From: Cellulophaga sp. L1A9
Lineage (GTDB): Bacteria > Bacteroidota > Bacteroidia > Flavobacteriales > Flavobacteriaceae
Direction of reading: 5' to 3'
Assembly: GCF_009797025.1 (NCBI RefSeq)
Contig: NZ_CP047027.1
Span: 4,154,001 to 4,218,000, forward strand
DNA length: 64,000 nt
The position numbers and the translations under genes are program-made. The notes below the pieces were generated by a model. The model made no database searches. It saw only the letters and a program-made list of their open reading frames with translations, and had not been told where the DNA came from. Position 1 is the first letter of the stretch. Each line of letters starts with the position of its first letter. Positions 1-10,083 of this stretch are shown here, piece by piece.

Positions 1-362
1 TTAGAAATTTTTAAAGAAGTATAATGAAGCATAGTGTGCATTTGTTATTAATAGTTAAACTTAATTTTTTCTAAAAGATGTACTATAAAATTATTATATA
101 TAACCTATTCTCATTAACTGTAATCCACAAATTGAGTGTTTTATTACTATTGCAGACAATGGCTGATAATTCTTAAACACTGAACATTGCGCTAGTTCTA
201 ATTACAAGGTGTTTTTTTGAAGTAACAGGGTTCATTATTTAATGGAATGGGTTCATCATCTTTTTTAATTTCAACTAAATTTATTTAATTCTAAGGCGAT
301 GAGTTACTCAGACAAAAGTAGAATGCCTAGGATAATTATAGTAATAATTAAAAAGAAAAAAA
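1..362. other. AT-rich leader without a recognisable gene
   Basis: No open frame with a credible start and no tRNA- or rRNA-like structure is visible. The stretch presumably carries the promoter of the coiled-coil gene that starts at 363. Confidence 0.4.
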
Positions 363-761
363 ATGAATCAAGATATAAACAACACTTTAAATGAGATTAC
401 AGAAATCCATTTATCTTTAAAAGAAGTCTACCAACAACTCTCGGAAGAAAGTTCAGGAGACCAACAGCTGAAGTACAAGGAAAAAGAGGAGCATTTTGAG
501 ACCTTATCAAAAGAAATGATTAAGCTAATTTACAATTTGGGAGGTAAGTATTTGGAGTGTAAAAACCCTACAGAACAAGAATTGCAAGATTTAATTGCAA
601 TGATTGCGAATAAAAAAGATACGTTAGTTCTTGAAAAGGTGGAAGAGAAGACCGCTGAATTTAAAAAGATGGCCAGAGAGAAATATGAAACCGTTCTTCA
701 AGAACAGGAGTTCTCTCAGGATGAAGAAGAATTGCTTAAAAATCATATCAGCAAATTATAA
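363..761 (+). CDS. hypothetical charged alpha-helical protein, 132 aa
   Basis: I do not recognise this family. The protein is almost entirely charged and helical, rich in Glu, Lys and Gln, with heptad-like stretches over roughly residues 10-60 and 80-125, so a cytoplasmic coiled-coil or helical bundle is likely. There is no signal peptide or membrane segment. The ATG at 363 follows an A-rich leader. A SemiSWEET-like gene starts only 20 bp after its stop on the same strand, so the two are probably cotranscribed up to the hairpin at 1066-1102. No function can be inferred from sequence alone. Confidence 0.65.
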   Translation: MNQDINNTLNEITEIHLSLKEVYQQLSEESSGDQQLKYKEKEEHFETLSKEMIKLIYNLGGKYLECKNPTEQELQDLIAMIANKKDTLVLEKVEEKTAEFKKMAREKYETVLQEQEFSQDEEELLKNHISKL

Positions 762-781
762 ACCTTTTTTACAAATACAAT

Positions 782-1048
782 ATGGAACTTGAGGGAGTAA
801 TAGGTACACTGGCAGGAATATGTACTACAGGTGCTGCCTTGCCTCAAATTGTAAAGGCTTGGAGTACAAAACAAGTAAATGATGTTTCTCCTTATATGTT
901 TCTTGTTCTTATTGTAGGGGTTTCACTTTGGACAGTTTATGGAATTCTTCTTAAAGATGTGCCTATAATTATCACTAATGGCATTTCTACTTGTTTAAAT
1001 GGTATTATGCTTGTTTTAATCGTTAAGTATAGGAGTAAATCTACTTAA
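782..1048 (+). CDS. SemiSWEET / PQ-loop sugar transporter family protein
   Basis: An 88-residue integral membrane protein with three predicted helices, the size of bacterial SemiSWEETs. These dimerise to form a six-helix sugar uniporter in the inner membrane. An LPQI motif (PQ loop) lies near residues 19-22 at the end of the first helix, and the third helix carries the conserved ITNG/N region around residues 62-70. The gene lies 20 bp behind a small coiled-coil gene and is followed by a strong hairpin, so it probably closes a two-gene unit. Substrate specificity cannot be read from the sequence. Confidence 0.85.
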   Translation: MELEGVIGTLAGICTTGAALPQIVKAWSTKQVNDVSPYMFLVLIVGVSLWTVYGILLKDVPIIITNGISTCLNGIMLVLIVKYRSKST

Positions 1049-1065
1049 AATGTCATACCCAATTG

Positions 1066-1104
1066 AAAAAGAGTAGGTAGTAAAATACTAACTACTCTTT
1101 TTTT
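1066..1104. terminator. bidirectional rho-independent terminator
   Basis: A long stem (arms 1066-1081 and 1087-1102, one mismatch, AAAAT loop) has A-tract and T-tract ends. It lies between the convergent SemiSWEET gene and the FAD-binding protein gene and can serve both. Confidence 0.75.
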
Positions 1105-1120
1105 GTTCTGTATCCTACAA

Positions 1121-2878
1121 TTAGGATGCTAATGTACCTTTTTTATTAAATGTATTGATAAAGTCTGCTACAACAATACGGCTTGTCAATTCACAAGATT
1201 GTAACCCAAAAGAATACGGCCTTAAGCCAGACGTGTGTGTAAATGATAAATCATAGGCATTTGGCACTTCTTTTCCTGTAACATCAATAAGTTTAAAATT
1301 GGCAGAAACATCAATACCGCTTAATTTTAGATACCAACTCTTTTTATTTTTAATAAGGTTAAACTGATGCTCCTCTTCCATTAGGCTATACATTTTTTTG
1401 ATACTAGCAACCTTACTTCTGGCAGCTCTTGTTTTACCAGAAGTCACTAAGGATTGAAAAGGAAAGTTGTCTAAGGAAATTGATTTTTGACCCGAACACG
1501 TAATAAATTTTCTGTAAGCTATTTTTTCGTTTTCGACCTCAATGAACGTTTCTTTTACATCGTCAGACTTCTGGGGCAAGACTTTTACAGCTCCTTTTTT
1601 CAGGCTTAATTTTCCTTTTTTATGTAGCGCAAGCATAATCTTAGCAGATTCTAATGGCATAGCGGCGATAACATTTAATAAGAAGGGCATCACTTCTTTA
1701 TTAAATATATAGTGATCCTCAGCAGCTAAAAGTTCGGCATGAAAATTTAAGGTGTACATTAAATCATCAATCACTTCTTTCCAGTAGATGGGCTGCTCTT
1801 TTTTCATAGCGTTTCGTGCCTCTTTGAGCTCTTTTTCCATACCCTTAAAAGGATCTGGATATTCATGTTTTTCCGTCATGATATCCACAAAATCTAAAAA
1901 CCCAAAATCATCATTCTTTAATTTAGCGACAACATCAAGCAGATCATCTTTGTATAATGCTTTGCGCAAAGCAGGTTTACAAACTTTATTGAAATAGGAA
2001 TCTAAACCTAGAAATCCGTTTTCATCCAATACATCAAGCAATACATTTTTTGTAACATGTCTATAGACTTCTCTTAGGGGCTCTTTCTGTTCGTATTGCA
2101 AATGAGGCAACCAACCATTAAAATCATGCATTACAATATTAAAGTCTTTGGTATGTGCATCGGGAATGTATTCAATTTCAGAACCTTGTTTTTTAAAATG
2201 CCCATGCCTTCTAGATAACGAAGAGACCACATCAAAAGCACTCAAGGAAGCGCCTAAAATGCCTACTGTGTAATTGTCATAAGTTCCTTTCTTTGGTAAT
2301 ACTTTGGTGATAGGCCAGGGCGATGCAAAATATCCGGTTTGTTTATTATCCTCATTAATCCATTCATGCCCTGAAGCAATGATAACAGTGTCACATTGAA
2401 TCGTATTTTTATTCTGAATGACTATCTCAAAACCTGATGAAGTTTCTAGCGCTATAATATCAATCACTTCTGAGTTGCATAGTTCTTTAACTTGAATGTT
2501 AGCCTCTTCTAAAAGGCCTTTATAATGCTCATATTCATTTTTAAAATACTGTCCTAAAACCAATCTTGGATATACTACGGTTTCAGAAATTTCGTTCGGA
2601 TCTATATGTAGCGCTTCTAAAGTTTCTGTAGTTTGTTGCTGTAGCCATGTTGCTAGAGACTGACTTAAAAGTGGAATTTCTTCGGATGAAATATTAGACA
2701 TATTACACAATTCGGTGTATTTATCAGAATAAGGCATACCCATGCCTGCAACAGCTTCTTTCTCGATAATATAGATAGTCTCAATTTCCTCAGAAATTAA
2801 AGCGCGATTATCTACTATATTTTTTAATACGTAGAGGGCTGTTGGGCCACTACCTATAATCCCGATGCTTCGTTTCAT
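1121..2878 (-). CDS. FAD/NAD(P)-binding protein (NAD_binding_9 type)
   Basis: A 585-residue protein opening with a Rossmann dinucleotide-binding motif, IGIIGSGPTALYVL at residues 5-18. The overall layout is that of FAD/NAD(P)-binding family PF13454 (HpyO-like oxidoreductases), including a second dinucleotide-binding region near residue 205 (VGILGASLSAFDV). The C-terminal part has the SGLRPYSFGLQ segment seen at the end of this family. It is a cytosolic flavoprotein; substrate and physiological partner are unknown. It is a monocistronic minus-strand gene ending at the hairpin 1066-1104. Confidence 0.8.
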   Translation of the reverse strand: MKRSIGIIGSGPTALYVLKNIVDNRALISEEIETIYIIEKEAVAGMGMPYSDKYTELCNMSNISSEEIPLLSQSLATWLQQQTTETLEALHIDPNEISETVVYPRLVLGQYFKNEYEHYKGLLEEANIQVKELCNSEVIDIIALETSSGFEIVIQNKNTIQCDTVIIASGHEWINEDNKQTGYFASPWPITKVLPKKGTYDNYTVGILGASLSAFDVVSSLSRRHGHFKKQGSEIEYIPDAHTKDFNIVMHDFNGWLPHLQYEQKEPLREVYRHVTKNVLLDVLDENGFLGLDSYFNKVCKPALRKALYKDDLLDVVAKLKNDDFGFLDFVDIMTEKHEYPDPFKGMEKELKEARNAMKKEQPIYWKEVIDDLMYTLNFHAELLAAEDHYIFNKEVMPFLLNVIAAMPLESAKIMLALHKKGKLSLKKGAVKVLPQKSDDVKETFIEVENEKIAYRKFITCSGQKSISLDNFPFQSLVTSGKTRAARSKVASIKKMYSLMEEEHQFNLIKNKKSWYLKLSGIDVSANFKLIDVTGKEVPNAYDLSFTHTSGLRPYSFGLQSCELTSRIVVADFINTFNKKGTLAS

Positions 2879-2950
2879 AGTGTTGGTTTATATGAGGATT
2901 AATTATAAAATTAGTTTTTGGTTTATATTCCTATTGACTCAAATACCAAA

Positions 2951-2997
2951 AAGAAAAGCCCTAAAACTATCTGGTAAACCGGATTGTTTTAGGGCCT
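2951..2997 (-). terminator. rho-independent terminator of the GH13 gene
   Basis: Perfect 10-bp arms GCCCTAAAAC (2958-2967) and GTTTTAGGGC (2986-2995). Read on the minus strand the stem is followed by a T-rich run, directly downstream of the alpha-amylase-family gene. Confidence 0.7.
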
Positions 2998-3016
2998 TAT
3001 TTCCTTAGAATTGTTT

Positions 3017-4864
3017 TTATAGCGTATATATTTGACAACAATACCCAGGAATTGTCAATTTTCCAGTCCAAGATTGTCCATCTGTTTCTTCCTCGAAATG
3101 ATTAATTCCTTGAATCTCTAAATCAGAAAAGTCAGGGTCATAGCCTTTCCAAGAGCTATTAAAACGTAGTTTCCAATCATGATTATCTTCTAGCCCAATA
3201 CCATAATCCGTATAATCTATAGTACTAAAGTTTAAAACAACAAGAACAGGTTCTTTTTGGTCCCTATCTTCTCTAATGTAGGATAGAATTTTAGTGTCAT
3301 TATTAAAGTGGATTATTTTAATGCCTTGATCTCTTAAGCCTGCAGTTCTATCTTGTTTTCCCGTTCTTAAAAGAATTAAGTCTCGAACTAATTTTTGAAT
3401 GCCTTGGTGTTTTTCAAATTTCTCCCAATCTAAAGCTTCGGTATCTTGAAAATATTCATCTTCTATAAATTCTTGACCTTGAAACAGCATAGGAATGCCA
3501 GGAGCTGTTAAGGTTAGTGCTATACCTAAGATAGCACGTTTTTTTGCAAACGCACTATCTGCTTCTCCTGGTTGTATTTCTTCGGGTACTCTAGCTTTAC
3601 CATTGGCAACTTCATCATGAGATTCCGTATAAATAATTCTGGTAAAGACATCTTCACCATATTTAAATTCTAGCGCATCTACTATTTTTTGTAAATCTCG
3701 GGAGTTGTCATAGGTGTCTTCTAAAACTTCTCTTACAGGATGAACAAAATTCATATCCCATTGGCTGCCGTATCCTAAGCCATTATATTCAATGGCATCT
3801 GTGACTTTATTTTCGCCTTTTAAATCTTCGGCTATTGTTAAGATCTGAGGGTATTTCTCTTGTAATTCTGCATTTATATCACGCATTAGAATATTCCCTT
3901 CTTCAATTTCAGTATCGTACCCAAGTCCGCCGCCTTCATATCTAATATAGGAGGTCGCATCCATCCGTAGCCCATCACACTTATATTTTTCTATCCACAG
4001 TAAAGCATTATCTCGAAGGTACTGCCTTACCTCAGGTCTACCATAATCGGGTCTAGTATCTCCCCAAGGCGTTTCACTTCTATAATCGTTGTAAAAATAA
4101 ATTCCCCCTTTATCATTTTCTCCCCATCCATCAAACTGCCATAAATCTACATCAGAAGGTCCTAGATGGTTATACACCACATCAATAATTACAGCAATAC
4201 CTTTTTCATGTGCTGCCTTTACTAATCTAGCAAAGCCATCTGGCCCTCCATAATCTTGTTCAATAGCGAAAGGATGTGCGGGATTATAACCCCAGGAAAT
4301 TCCACCAGCAAACTCTGCAACAGGTAGCAATTCTATACAGTTGATGCCTAATTTTTGTAAATAGGGAAGTTTTTCAATCACACTATCAAAATCAGCAACC
4401 TTGTTAGGATCTTTTCTATTGAAGGTACCTACATGAAGTTCATAAATGACCAATTCATTCCAACTCACCATTTTAAAAGTATCATCACCCCAATCAAAAT
4501 CAAGTTTTCTAACAATAGAATTACCTACGCTATTGGTAACTTCAAAAGCATAAGGATCGTTACGCTCATATTCTTGGTCATTGTTATGAATTATATATTT
4601 GTATTCATCGCCCTCCTTTACGGAATCAAAGGCTGCTGCCCAATACCCATTATCCTCTATTTCAAGAGGCATACTAGTTCTATCCCAATCATTAAAAGAC
4701 CCCATAACAAACACTTTCTTTGCATTTGGAGCCCAAACTCTAAATGTAGTATCACCCTCTTTTAAAACAGCTCCCATTCCCTGAGATTTGTTTATGGTCA
4801 TATCCATTTCTTTATATTCTATTCCAGCCATTTTTTTATCTTTTAGGTATTCAATTAACGCCAC
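3017..4864 (-). CDS. alpha-amylase family (GH13) glycoside hydrolase with N-terminal CBM48-like domain
   Basis: A 615-residue enzyme acting on alpha-glucans. An N-terminal CBM48/early-set domain (about residues 30-120, FRVWAPNAKKVFVMGSFNDW) precedes the GH13 barrel. All four GH13 regions are visible: DVVYNH, GLRMDA with nucleophile Asp302, TIAEDLK with acid/base Glu346, and ESHDE with transition-state Asp417. There is no signal peptide, so the enzyme should be cytosolic. The domain order resembles branching enzymes and maltooligosyltrehalose trehalohydrolases, and I cannot separate hydrolysis from transglycosylation. No other glycogen genes flank it. An internal Met at residue 12 is an alternative start. 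Confidence 0.85.
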   Translation of the reverse strand: MALIEYLKDKKMAGIEYKEMDMTINKSQGMGAVLKEGDTTFRVWAPNAKKVFVMGSFNDWDRTSMPLEIEDNGYWAAAFDSVKEGDEYKYIIHNNDQEYERNDPYAFEVTNSVGNSIVRKLDFDWGDDTFKMVSWNELVIYELHVGTFNRKDPNKVADFDSVIEKLPYLQKLGINCIELLPVAEFAGGISWGYNPAHPFAIEQDYGGPDGFARLVKAAHEKGIAVIIDVVYNHLGPSDVDLWQFDGWGENDKGGIYFYNDYRSETPWGDTRPDYGRPEVRQYLRDNALLWIEKYKCDGLRMDATSYIRYEGGGLGYDTEIEEGNILMRDINAELQEKYPQILTIAEDLKGENKVTDAIEYNGLGYGSQWDMNFVHPVREVLEDTYDNSRDLQKIVDALEFKYGEDVFTRIIYTESHDEVANGKARVPEEIQPGEADSAFAKKRAILGIALTLTAPGIPMLFQGQEFIEDEYFQDTEALDWEKFEKHQGIQKLVRDLILLRTGKQDRTAGLRDQGIKIIHFNNDTKILSYIREDRDQKEPVLVVLNFSTIDYTDYGIGLEDNHDWKLRFNSSWKGYDPDFSDLEIQGINHFEEETDGQSWTGKLTIPGYCCQIYTL

Positions 4865-5087
4865 TCTAAATTAGTTCAAGAAGTTTAGTGCCAATACCTC
4901 AAAAGGTTTTTTTGTTAACCCAAACTTCTTTTAAAGCATGCTTATTTTAAGTAAGAAAAGGCGCTTATTTAAGTGTCTTATAGTTATAATTTGATTTTTT
5001 ATGGATTGTGTTAATTCTTAGACGGTTTAGAATACTAATTCGGTGAAAAGGATAGTATTTTTCGCAATACAAAATGATAAAACAACA

Positions 5088-5627
5088 ATGAACATAAGTA
5101 AGTACACAAAAAGAGCAATTATAGGAGGTGTAATTTCCTTACTTGCCATAATGACGGGAACATTTTTATTAGGAGAGCTAAGTGGTTATGAGGCAAAAGT
5201 TTTAATCAAGCATTCTTTGTCTGGCCTAAATATGTTATGCAACACCATTGTATTAGCTTCGGCTACTATTCTAGCTTTGCTTTTAACTTTATTAAGTTTG
5301 AGTTCTGCCTCTAATACAAAGTTGAAAAGAGATCATTACTTGCATGTTTTGCAAATTGCTAAAACCGTAACGGCAGTGTTTATAATGGCCCTCATGTCTT
5401 TTTTAATTTTCAATCTGCCTATTACCGAATCTGATAATGTACCAGACAACTGGTTCAATGCAATATATTACGGGAGTTTAATAGTTTCTAGTATTCTAAG
5501 TTCGGCCCTGATTGTTGTAGTATTAATGCTTTACAATACGGTTGTTAATATCATTCGAATTGTTGGATTGGGAGAAAAGGACCATCCCTTAACGATAAAG
5601 GAAGAGGATAATAAAGCTGACGCATAA
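5088..5627 (+). CDS. hypothetical four-helix membrane protein
   Basis: About 179 residues with four predicted transmembrane helices (starting near residues 12, 45, 90 and 125) and a charged C-terminal tail. I prefer the ATG at 5088. The frame can be opened at a GTG at 5043, but the added 15 residues are not membrane-like and the ATG gives a usual MNISKY start. The family is not recognised. The gene is single, ends at a hairpin terminator (5653-5683), and faces an SDR gene on the other strand. Confidence 0.65.
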   Translation: MNISKYTKRAIIGGVISLLAIMTGTFLLGELSGYEAKVLIKHSLSGLNMLCNTIVLASATILALLLTLLSLSSASNTKLKRDHYLHVLQIAKTVTAVFIMALMSFLIFNLPITESDNVPDNWFNAIYYGSLIVSSILSSALIVVVLMLYNTVVNIIRIVGLGEKDHPLTIKEEDNKADA

Positions 5628-5652
5628 TGATGAATAGAAATTAATTATGATA

Positions 5653-5683
5653 AAAAATCCCAAATATCATATTTGGGATTTTT
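5653..5683. terminator. bidirectional rho-independent terminator
   Basis: A near-perfect inverted repeat (arms 5653-5667 and 5669-5683) with A/T tracts at its ends, between convergent genes. Confidence 0.7.
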
Positions 5684-5709
5684 AAGATTATTGGATGTTT
5701 CAATAATGA

Positions 5710-6561
5710 CTAACCACCCACCACAATACCTCCATTAATATGTAAAATTTGTCCTGTCATGTAACTGGAGTCCTCTGCTGCTAAATACACATAAGCGGGT
5801 GCTACTTCTGAAGGTTGTCCACATCTTCCTAATGGGGTATTTTTTCCAAAATCGCCTATATCTGTCATCGTTGCAGGAATTAATGGTGTCCAAATAGGAC
5901 CAGGGGCCACACCATTCACAAGTATACCTTTTGGGGCTAATTGCGCAGATAAAGATCTTGTAAAAGAAGTAATCGCTCCTTTAGTAGAGGCATAATCAAT
6001 TAATTCGTCATGACCTTTGTATCCTGTAATAGAGGTGGTGTTAATTATTCTAGCACCTTTTTCCATATACTGGTACGCTTGCTGTGTAAGGTAAATCATA
6101 GACAGAATATTGGTCTTAAATGTTTTCTCTAGGTGTGCTACTGAAATATTAGAGAAGTCTTCTTCTACATATTGTGTAGCCGCATTGTTTACCAGAATAT
6201 CAATTTTACCGTAGGTTTTAATAACAGTTTCTATAAGGCTTTGACAATAGGAATAGTCTTTTAAGTCTCCACCAATTTTAATACAGTTTCTTCCTTCTTT
6301 TTCAACCATTTTTACCGTTTCTTCGGCATCCTTGCGTTCGTTAAGATAAGCGATGGCAATAGCTGCACCTTCTTTTGCAAAATGTACGGCTATAGCACGG
6401 CCAATACCACTATCACCACCTGTAATTAAGGCAACTTTACCTTCTAACTTTCCGCTACCTTTATAACTTGCTTTTATTATTTCGGGTTTTTCATTCATAA
6501 GCGCCTCTAAACCAGGGCGTCCTATTTCTTTTTCGTCTTTCTCTTTTAATTTCTTGCTCAT
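5710..6561 (-). CDS. SDR family oxidoreductase (glucose-1-dehydrogenase / general-stress type)
   Basis: A 283-residue classical/extended short-chain dehydrogenase. The NAD(P) motif TGGDSGIGRA lies near residue 47, NNAA near 126, and the Ser...Tyr-x-x-x-Lys catalytic set near 177-195 (TTSITG then YASTKGA). The roughly 40-residue N-terminal extension before the Rossmann fold is characteristic of the YdaD/YhdF-like general stress SDRs of Bacillus and relatives. It is cytosolic, acting on an unknown alcohol or sugar. Catalase and a Pmp3-like protein nearby fit a stress role, but that is inference from context. Confidence 0.85.
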   Translation of the reverse strand: MSKKLKEKDEKEIGRPGLEALMNEKPEIIKASYKGSGKLEGKVALITGGDSGIGRAIAVHFAKEGAAIAIAYLNERKDAEETVKMVEKEGRNCIKIGGDLKDYSYCQSLIETVIKTYGKIDILVNNAATQYVEEDFSNISVAHLEKTFKTNILSMIYLTQQAYQYMEKGARIINTTSITGYKGHDELIDYASTKGAITSFTRSLSAQLAPKGILVNGVAPGPIWTPLIPATMTDIGDFGKNTPLGRCGQPSEVAPAYVYLAAEDSSYMTGQILHINGGIVVGG

Positions 6562-6755
6562 CGGTTCTAAGTATTAAGTGTAACTTGTTAAGTTGAGTAG
6601 CTGTAGTATGGAACTATAGCTTACGTACAAAGAAAAACTTGTTTGTAGAAAATGATTGATGCTAAAGGATGAAAAATTATCGTAATCTATCTAGCTAATA
6701 AAAATTTGAAGAATACGTATTTCTTAAAGTGTTCTATTAAGGGAACTAGTGTAAA

Positions 6756-7202
6756 TTAAACTTTAAGGAGGAAGTTATCTTTTTTAAAATTGCATAAGAA
6801 ATCTGGCCAATTCATGCTTAGAATTTTTTCCATGCATTTTTTTAAATCTTGAAATCTACTGGGTTTAATGATATAGAGGTTGGCACCTTTTTCATAACAA
6901 CACTGTATATCTTGACCGGAGGATGAAGTAGAGTACATGGCAATAATTACATTCTTAAAAGGCTCATGATTTCTAATATATTCCAAACACTCTATCCCAT
7001 TCATCACAGGCATGTTTAAGTCCAGAAAAATCATATCAGGAATTATGGAACTATTTGCTTCAAAAAAACAAATAGGTTCTTTACCATTCGTAAATTCTTT
7101 CAGCTCAAAATTTACTTTTAAACTTTCAAGACCTTCAATAAAAAAAGAGCGGTCATCTTCATCATCATCAACTAACCATATTTTTAATTTAGTATCGGTC
7201 AT
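6756..7202 (-). CDS. single-domain response regulator (Rcp1-like)
   Basis: A stand-alone receiver domain of 148 residues. The acidic pocket DDDEDD starts at residue 12, the phospho-acceptor is Asp61 (FLDLNMP), the switch Ser/Thr lies in MYSTSS, and the invariant Lys lies in IIKPS. No output domain follows, so it probably signals by protein contact. Such Rcp1-type regulators usually pair with phytochrome-like or hybrid histidine kinases. No kinase gene is adjacent, so the partner is elsewhere. Confidence 0.85.
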   Translation of the reverse strand: MTDTKLKIWLVDDDEDDRSFFIEGLESLKVNFELKEFTNGKEPICFFEANSSIIPDMIFLDLNMPVMNGIECLEYIRNHEPFKNVIIAMYSTSSSGQDIQCCYEKGANLYIIKPSRFQDLKKCMEKILSMNWPDFLCNFKKDNFLLKV

Positions 7203-7466
7203 ACATCTAATGAGATTAGGGTCTTCTGTGGTCGGTGAAATTAGGTTATTTTTTAATTGAGTTGATCAAAAAAAATAAAGATAATCAATTATTGACATTA
7301 ATTTAAGGAATAAAATTGATGATACAACTATGTAAAGCCTTATGAATTACAATTAAGTTTTAAGCAAGGCCGTTGCAAAAATGCATATTAGCAAAGATTT
7401 CTAGGTATTGCGTTAATCTAGAATGAGCGGCTATATTAATTTTGTGGAAACAAAAAAAACATAATT

Positions 7467-7619
7467 ATGTCGATACTAACAATACTTTTGAATATATTTT
7501 TACCACCATTAGCTGTTTTTTTAAAGCATGGGCTAGGCACAACATTTTTAATCAGCGTAATACTTACCATCATAGGCTGGTTACCAGGAGTTATACACGC
7601 TTTTATTGTAAATAAATAA
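7467..7619 (+). CDS. YqaE/Pmp3 family small membrane protein, 50 aa
   Basis: A 50-residue protein beginning MSILTILLNIFLPPLAVFL and ending HAFIVNK. It has the two-helix hairpin of the Pmp3/YqaE (UPF0057) family: an LPPLAVFL motif in helix 1, a Gly-rich turn, and an IGWLPGVIHAF helix 2. Family members are stress-induced inner-membrane proteolipids. The ATG at 7467 is the only start giving this motif, and a strong terminator follows 25 bp after the stop. The neighbouring catalase and stress SDR fit a stress cluster. Confidence 0.88.
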   Translation: MSILTILLNIFLPPLAVFLKHGLGTTFLISVILTIIGWLPGVIHAFIVNK

Positions 7620-7643
7620 TATTTTGATTTATTTAGTTGATGG

Positions 7644-7671
7644 AGCCACTGTTTATACAGTGGCTTTTTTC
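7644..7671 (+). terminator. rho-independent terminator of the Pmp3-like gene
   Basis: Perfect arms AGCCACTG (7644-7651) and CAGTGGCT (7658-7665), a six-base loop and a following T-run. Confidence 0.85.
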
Positions 7672-7801
7672 TTTCATAAATGGCTAAACAGCTTGCAATT
7701 GAGTTAATCATTCTTGTGTTTAAGGCATTTAAAATTCTTTCTTCCTTTTAGTTTTATCAGAGATTGAGCACATCATATAAACAACTCAAAACCCTAAAAC
7801 A

Positions 7802-9931
7802 ATGGAGGATAAAAACACACCTACGGAAAAAGATAAACAATTAGATAAGTATAAGGTAGATAATACAGATAAACCCCTAACTACGCGGCAAGGTTTAAAA
7901 GTAAATGACACCAATAACTCTTTAAAAGCAGGGCCTAGAGGTGCTACATTGCTTGAAGATTTTCTGTTGAGAGAAAAAATACACAATTTTGATCATGAAC
8001 GTATTCCGGAACGGATTGTACATGCTAGAGGTAGTGGCGCCCATGGATATTTTGAATTGTATGAAAGCATTGAAGAATATTCTAAAGCAGGTATTTTTAC
8101 CGATACCAAACGTAAAACACCTGTATTTGCACGTTTCTCTACCGTAGCAGGTTCTAAGGGTTCTACAGATTTAGCACGTGATGTACGCGGTTTTGCTGTA
8201 AAATTTTACACGGAAGAAGGAACATGGGATTTGGTAGGAAATAATATGCCCATTTTCTTTATTCAAGATGCCATGAAGTTTCCAGACTTGATCCATTCTG
8301 TAAAACCAGAACCCAATAATGAAATACCGCAAGCAGCTTCTGCTCACGATACATTTTATGATTTTGTATCCTTAACTACAGAAACCCTTCACAATCATAT
8401 TTGGGTGATGAGTGATCGGGGAATTCCTCGTAGCTTCAGGATGATGGAAGGCTTTGGAATTCATACCTTCCGTTTGATAAATAAAGAAGGCGAAGCGCAT
8501 TTTGTAAAATTCCATTGGAAACCAAAATTGGGCGTTCATTCTGTAACCTGGGATGAAGCTGTAAAAATTAGTGGCGCAGATTCCGACTTTCATAGAAGGG
8601 ATTTATGGGAGGCTATTGATTCAGGACAATTTCCGGAGTGGGAATTAGGACTTCAAATTATTCCAGAAGCAGATGAACATAAGTTTGATTTTGATTTACT
8701 TGATCCAACAAAATTGATTCCAGAAGAAATGGTTCCTGTGAAAATTATTGGTAAAATGGTTTTAAATAGAAATCCAGATAACTTTTTCGCAGAGACAGAA
8801 CAAGTAGCTTTTTTACCAGGGAATATTGTCCCAGGAATAGATTTTACCAATGATCCGTTACTTCAAGGGCGCTTATTCTCTTATAGGGATACACAATTAT
8901 CGCGCTTAGGAAGCCATAATTTTCATCAGTTGCCCATCAATAAATCTATTGCTCCCGTGCATAACAATCAACGAGATGGCCATATGCAAATGGAAATACC
9001 AAAAGGGAATACGGCCTATTTTCCAAATTCTTTAGGAGGTGGGTGCCCCTATTTATCCTCTGTAGCTGAAGGCGGATTTGAATCGTATCAAGAGCGTATT
9101 GATGCAGATAAAATACGTTCTCGTAGTGAAAGTTTTAGTGATCATTTTTCGCAACCAGCCTTGTTTTATAGAAGTTTGGCCTCTTGGGAAAAAAATCACG
9201 TGATTGATGCGTATTCTTTTGAGCTAGGGAAGTGCACTCATGAACATATAAAAGAACGGATGTTATGGCTTATCGCTCAAATTGACGAGGCTTTAGCAAA
9301 TGAAGTGGCTGGGAATATAGGAATGAGAGTACCGGATGATATAGAACGGCCCATAAATCAGGCTATTGGTGCCAATGCTAATGTTGAAGAACAACAACCT
9401 AAAAAGAAAAAGATATACTTAGAGGAATCTCCAGAATTAAGTCAGGCATATACAAAATTTGAGACCATTGCGACACGGCAAATTGCATTCTTAGTTTCTG
9501 ACGGTTTTCATATGAAAGATTTTGATGTGATGAAGAAAGCTTTAGAAGCAGAACATGCCGTAGTAAAACTTGTAGCACCACATGGTGGTACCGTTATATG
9601 TGATGAAAAAATGGAGCATAAAGTAGATGCCTCCATTATGACTACAGAAAGTGTGTTATTTGATGCTATTTATATTCCAGGAGGTAAAAAGTCTATAGAT
9701 GCTCTCTTAGCCAAATCAAAATTCACCAAATTTATCAATGAAGCCTTTAAACATTGTAAAGCAATTGCAGCGGCTAATGAAGGCGAAACTTTATTGGATG
9801 CTACTGCCGTAGCTGATTACAAAAACGATGCTGCGGTATTGATCAATAAGGAAGCAAAAGATTTTATTGCAGCAATAGCGAAACATCGCAATTGGGACCG
9901 TATGGAAATTGCTCAAGAAATTGCAGTATAA
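7802..9931 (+). CDS. katE: large-subunit monofunctional haem catalase (HPII type)
   Basis: A 709-residue clade-2 catalase that dismutates hydrogen peroxide. Visible are the distal haem His74 in [10 protein letters not shown], the proximal signature [14 protein letters not shown] with the haem-ligating Tyr, and the FHQLPIN segment. The C-terminal domain from about residue 560 ([11 protein letters not shown] onward) is the flavodoxin/DJ-1-like extension that separates large from small catalases. There is no signal peptide. It is monocistronic, with its own terminator at 9942-9977. A KatG gene lies about 2 kb downstream on the other strand. Confidence 0.95.
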   Translation: MEDKNTPTEKDKQLDKYKVDNTDKPLTTRQGLKVNDTNNSLKAGPRGATLLEDFLLREKIHNFDHERIPERIVHARGSGAHGYFELYESIEEYSKAGIFTDTKRKTPVFARFSTVAGSKGSTDLARDVRGFAVKFYTEEGTWDLVGNNMPIFFIQDAMKFPDLIHSVKPEPNNEIPQAASAHDTFYDFVSLTTETLHNHIWVMSDRGIPRSFRMMEGFGIHTFRLINKEGEAHFVKFHWKPKLGVHSVTWDEAVKISGADSDFHRRDLWEAIDSGQFPEWELGLQIIPEADEHKFDFDLLDPTKLIPEEMVPVKIIGKMVLNRNPDNFFAETEQVAFLPGNIVPGIDFTNDPLLQGRLFSYRDTQLSRLGSHNFHQLPINKSIAPVHNNQRDGHMQMEIPKGNTAYFPNSLGGGCPYLSSVAEGGFESYQERIDADKIRSRSESFSDHFSQPALFYRSLASWEKNHVIDAYSFELGKCTHEHIKERMLWLIAQIDEALANEVAGNIGMRVPDDIERPINQAIGANANVEEQQPKKKKIYLEESPELSQAYTKFETIATRQIAFLVSDGFHMKDFDVMKKALEAEHAVVKLVAPHGGTVICDEKMEHKVDASIMTTESVLFDAIYIPGGKKSIDALLAKSKFTKFINEAFKHCKAIAAANEGETLLDATAVADYKNDAAVLINKEAKDFIAAIAKHRNWDRMEIAQEIAV

Positions 9932-9941
9932 TTAAAGCGAA

Positions 9942-9977
9942 AAGCCTAGAAAGATAATTTCCTTTCTAGGCTTTTTT
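9942..9977 (+). terminator. rho-independent terminator of katE
   Basis: Perfect 12-bp arms AAGCCTAGAAAG (9942-9953) and CTTTCTAGGCTT (9962-9973), followed by a T-run. Confidence 0.85.
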
Positions 9978-10083
9978 ATGTGATTGAATGTGTTTAGATA
10001 TGCTACGATATTTAAAAGTGAAAATCAGAAGAGTATCTATAAATCATTAGAGAAAAATGGAGAAGATTATCTTCTAAAAGGTG